A DNA stretch of 64,000 nucleotides from Prorocentrum cordatum (Eukaryota > Sar > Dinophyceae > Prorocentrales > Prorocentraceae). The notes beneath the pieces are model-generated. The model made no database searches. It saw nothing but the letters and a program-made list of their open reading frames with translations, and was not told the DNA's origin. The translations under genes and the position numbers were made by a program. Location of the stretch: the NCBI GenBank assembly GCA_963575745.1, contig CAUYUJ010001325.1, positions 35,001-99,000 of the forward strand, read 5' to 3'. Shown piece by piece: positions 63,276 to 64,000 of this stretch. The first letter of the stretch is position 1. Each line of letters starts with the position of its first letter.

Positions 63276-64000
63276 CTTGCGCCGCCCGCTTATGCCCCCG
63301 TCATCCGTTTTCTTCTCTTCGCTTCCACCTTAAATTCCTGACCTTCGGCGGCAGAGCGAGTCTGCGAGCGCGGCGCTTGCGGCGCTTGGGAGGGGGGGGG
63401 GGGGGGCGACGCGGAAATTGATGGGGGGGCGTCTGGGGCGAGGTGCCATATCGAAAAGAGAAAGCGGCGGCAGTGGGGGCGCGCGCAGGTTCGGCGAGCA
63501 CTGGGGCGAACATCGGATGAACATGATGAGCGCGACGAGGACGATGGATGCATCTGGGGGCGACGTGGGAAGGCAAGGAGGAAAGACAAGGCGACGATGG
63601 TGGCGACGGTGGCAAGCAAGCAGAGGGGGTGCAAAACATCGCAAAAGGGGGCGATGCAGAGGGGGCCCGCCCACCGGACCGCAGGCGCGCGAAGGGGATC
63701 TCGAGCCGCGCGTTTTCGCCCGCCGCCGTTTGTCTCCTGCGGCGCCTGCCGCGGCGCGGGCTTCGCAGGGGGGCGCGTGCGGGGGGCGGAATTGCATCTG
63801 TTGGAGGCGCTCGCAAAAGGCGGGAACATGTTCGAGGAAGTGGCGCGCGACGCAAACGCATTCAGTCACCGCGGCGCAGGGCAGGCAAATTTAGCGAGCA
63901 GCAATCCGGCCAGAGGCGCGACCCGGATAGCGCGAGCACGGCCAACCGCCATCTTGAAGACGCTGCGCGCGCTTTACGCGTCGCTCTCGCGCAGCGCGGC
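63276..64000. other. No gene recognised
   Basis: GC-rich end of the window. Long overlapping minus frames (63290-63869) are Arg/Pro/Ala-rich without family motifs. Confidence 0.45.

Overview
This window looks like nuclear DNA of a dinoflagellate. The evidence is GC-rich sequence crowded with simple repeats and satellites, retroelements of dinoflagellate type, and one host gene in very small exons. The three introns with clearest limits have GT or GC donors, a fourth is best read as a GA donor, and every acceptor is AG followed by an exon G. A Prorocentrum-like genome would fit, but the species cannot be fixed from the sequence alone.

Layout. 1-1475: low-complexity DNA with a duplicated 145-bp block. 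1476-8101: a nearly complete tyrosine-recombinase (DIRS/Ngaro/PAT-type) retrotransposon bounded by split direct repeats. It encodes a small membrane protein, a gag-like protein, RT, RNase H, tyrosine recombinase and a C5-cytosine-methyltransferase-like domain. 8.3-24.6 kb: satellites, hairpin arrays, minisatellites and a 1.1-kb ACT microsatellite, with no recognisable gene. 24759-30436: a second, diverged and decayed copy of the same kind of retrotransposon. 30.4-37.4 kb: an AGCTAA array, a frameshifted minus-strand gene of an unnamed family, a LINE fragment, a foldback element and simple repeats.

37.5-59.9 kb, plus strand: a Mei2-like RNA-binding gene. Five exons of 41 to about 74 bp together rebuild one Mei2-type RRM across introns of 2.7, 3.8, 13.4 and 2.1 kb. 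The introns hold three copies of one MITE family, a 163-bp palindromic satellite, a 5'-truncated LINE with RT and RNase H remnants, constant-loop hairpins and a tiny poly(A) retroposition. 59.9-64 kb: microsatellites and an orientation-switching ~62-bp satellite.

The points most worth a second look are: the split Mei2-like gene and its non-canonical donors; the split-direct-repeat retrotransposon carrying a methyltransferase and a Cys/Pro-rich membrane protein in two independent copies; and two families of hairpins whose loop is constant while the stem differs from copy to copy. All domain calls come from reading motifs by eye; no database search was run.
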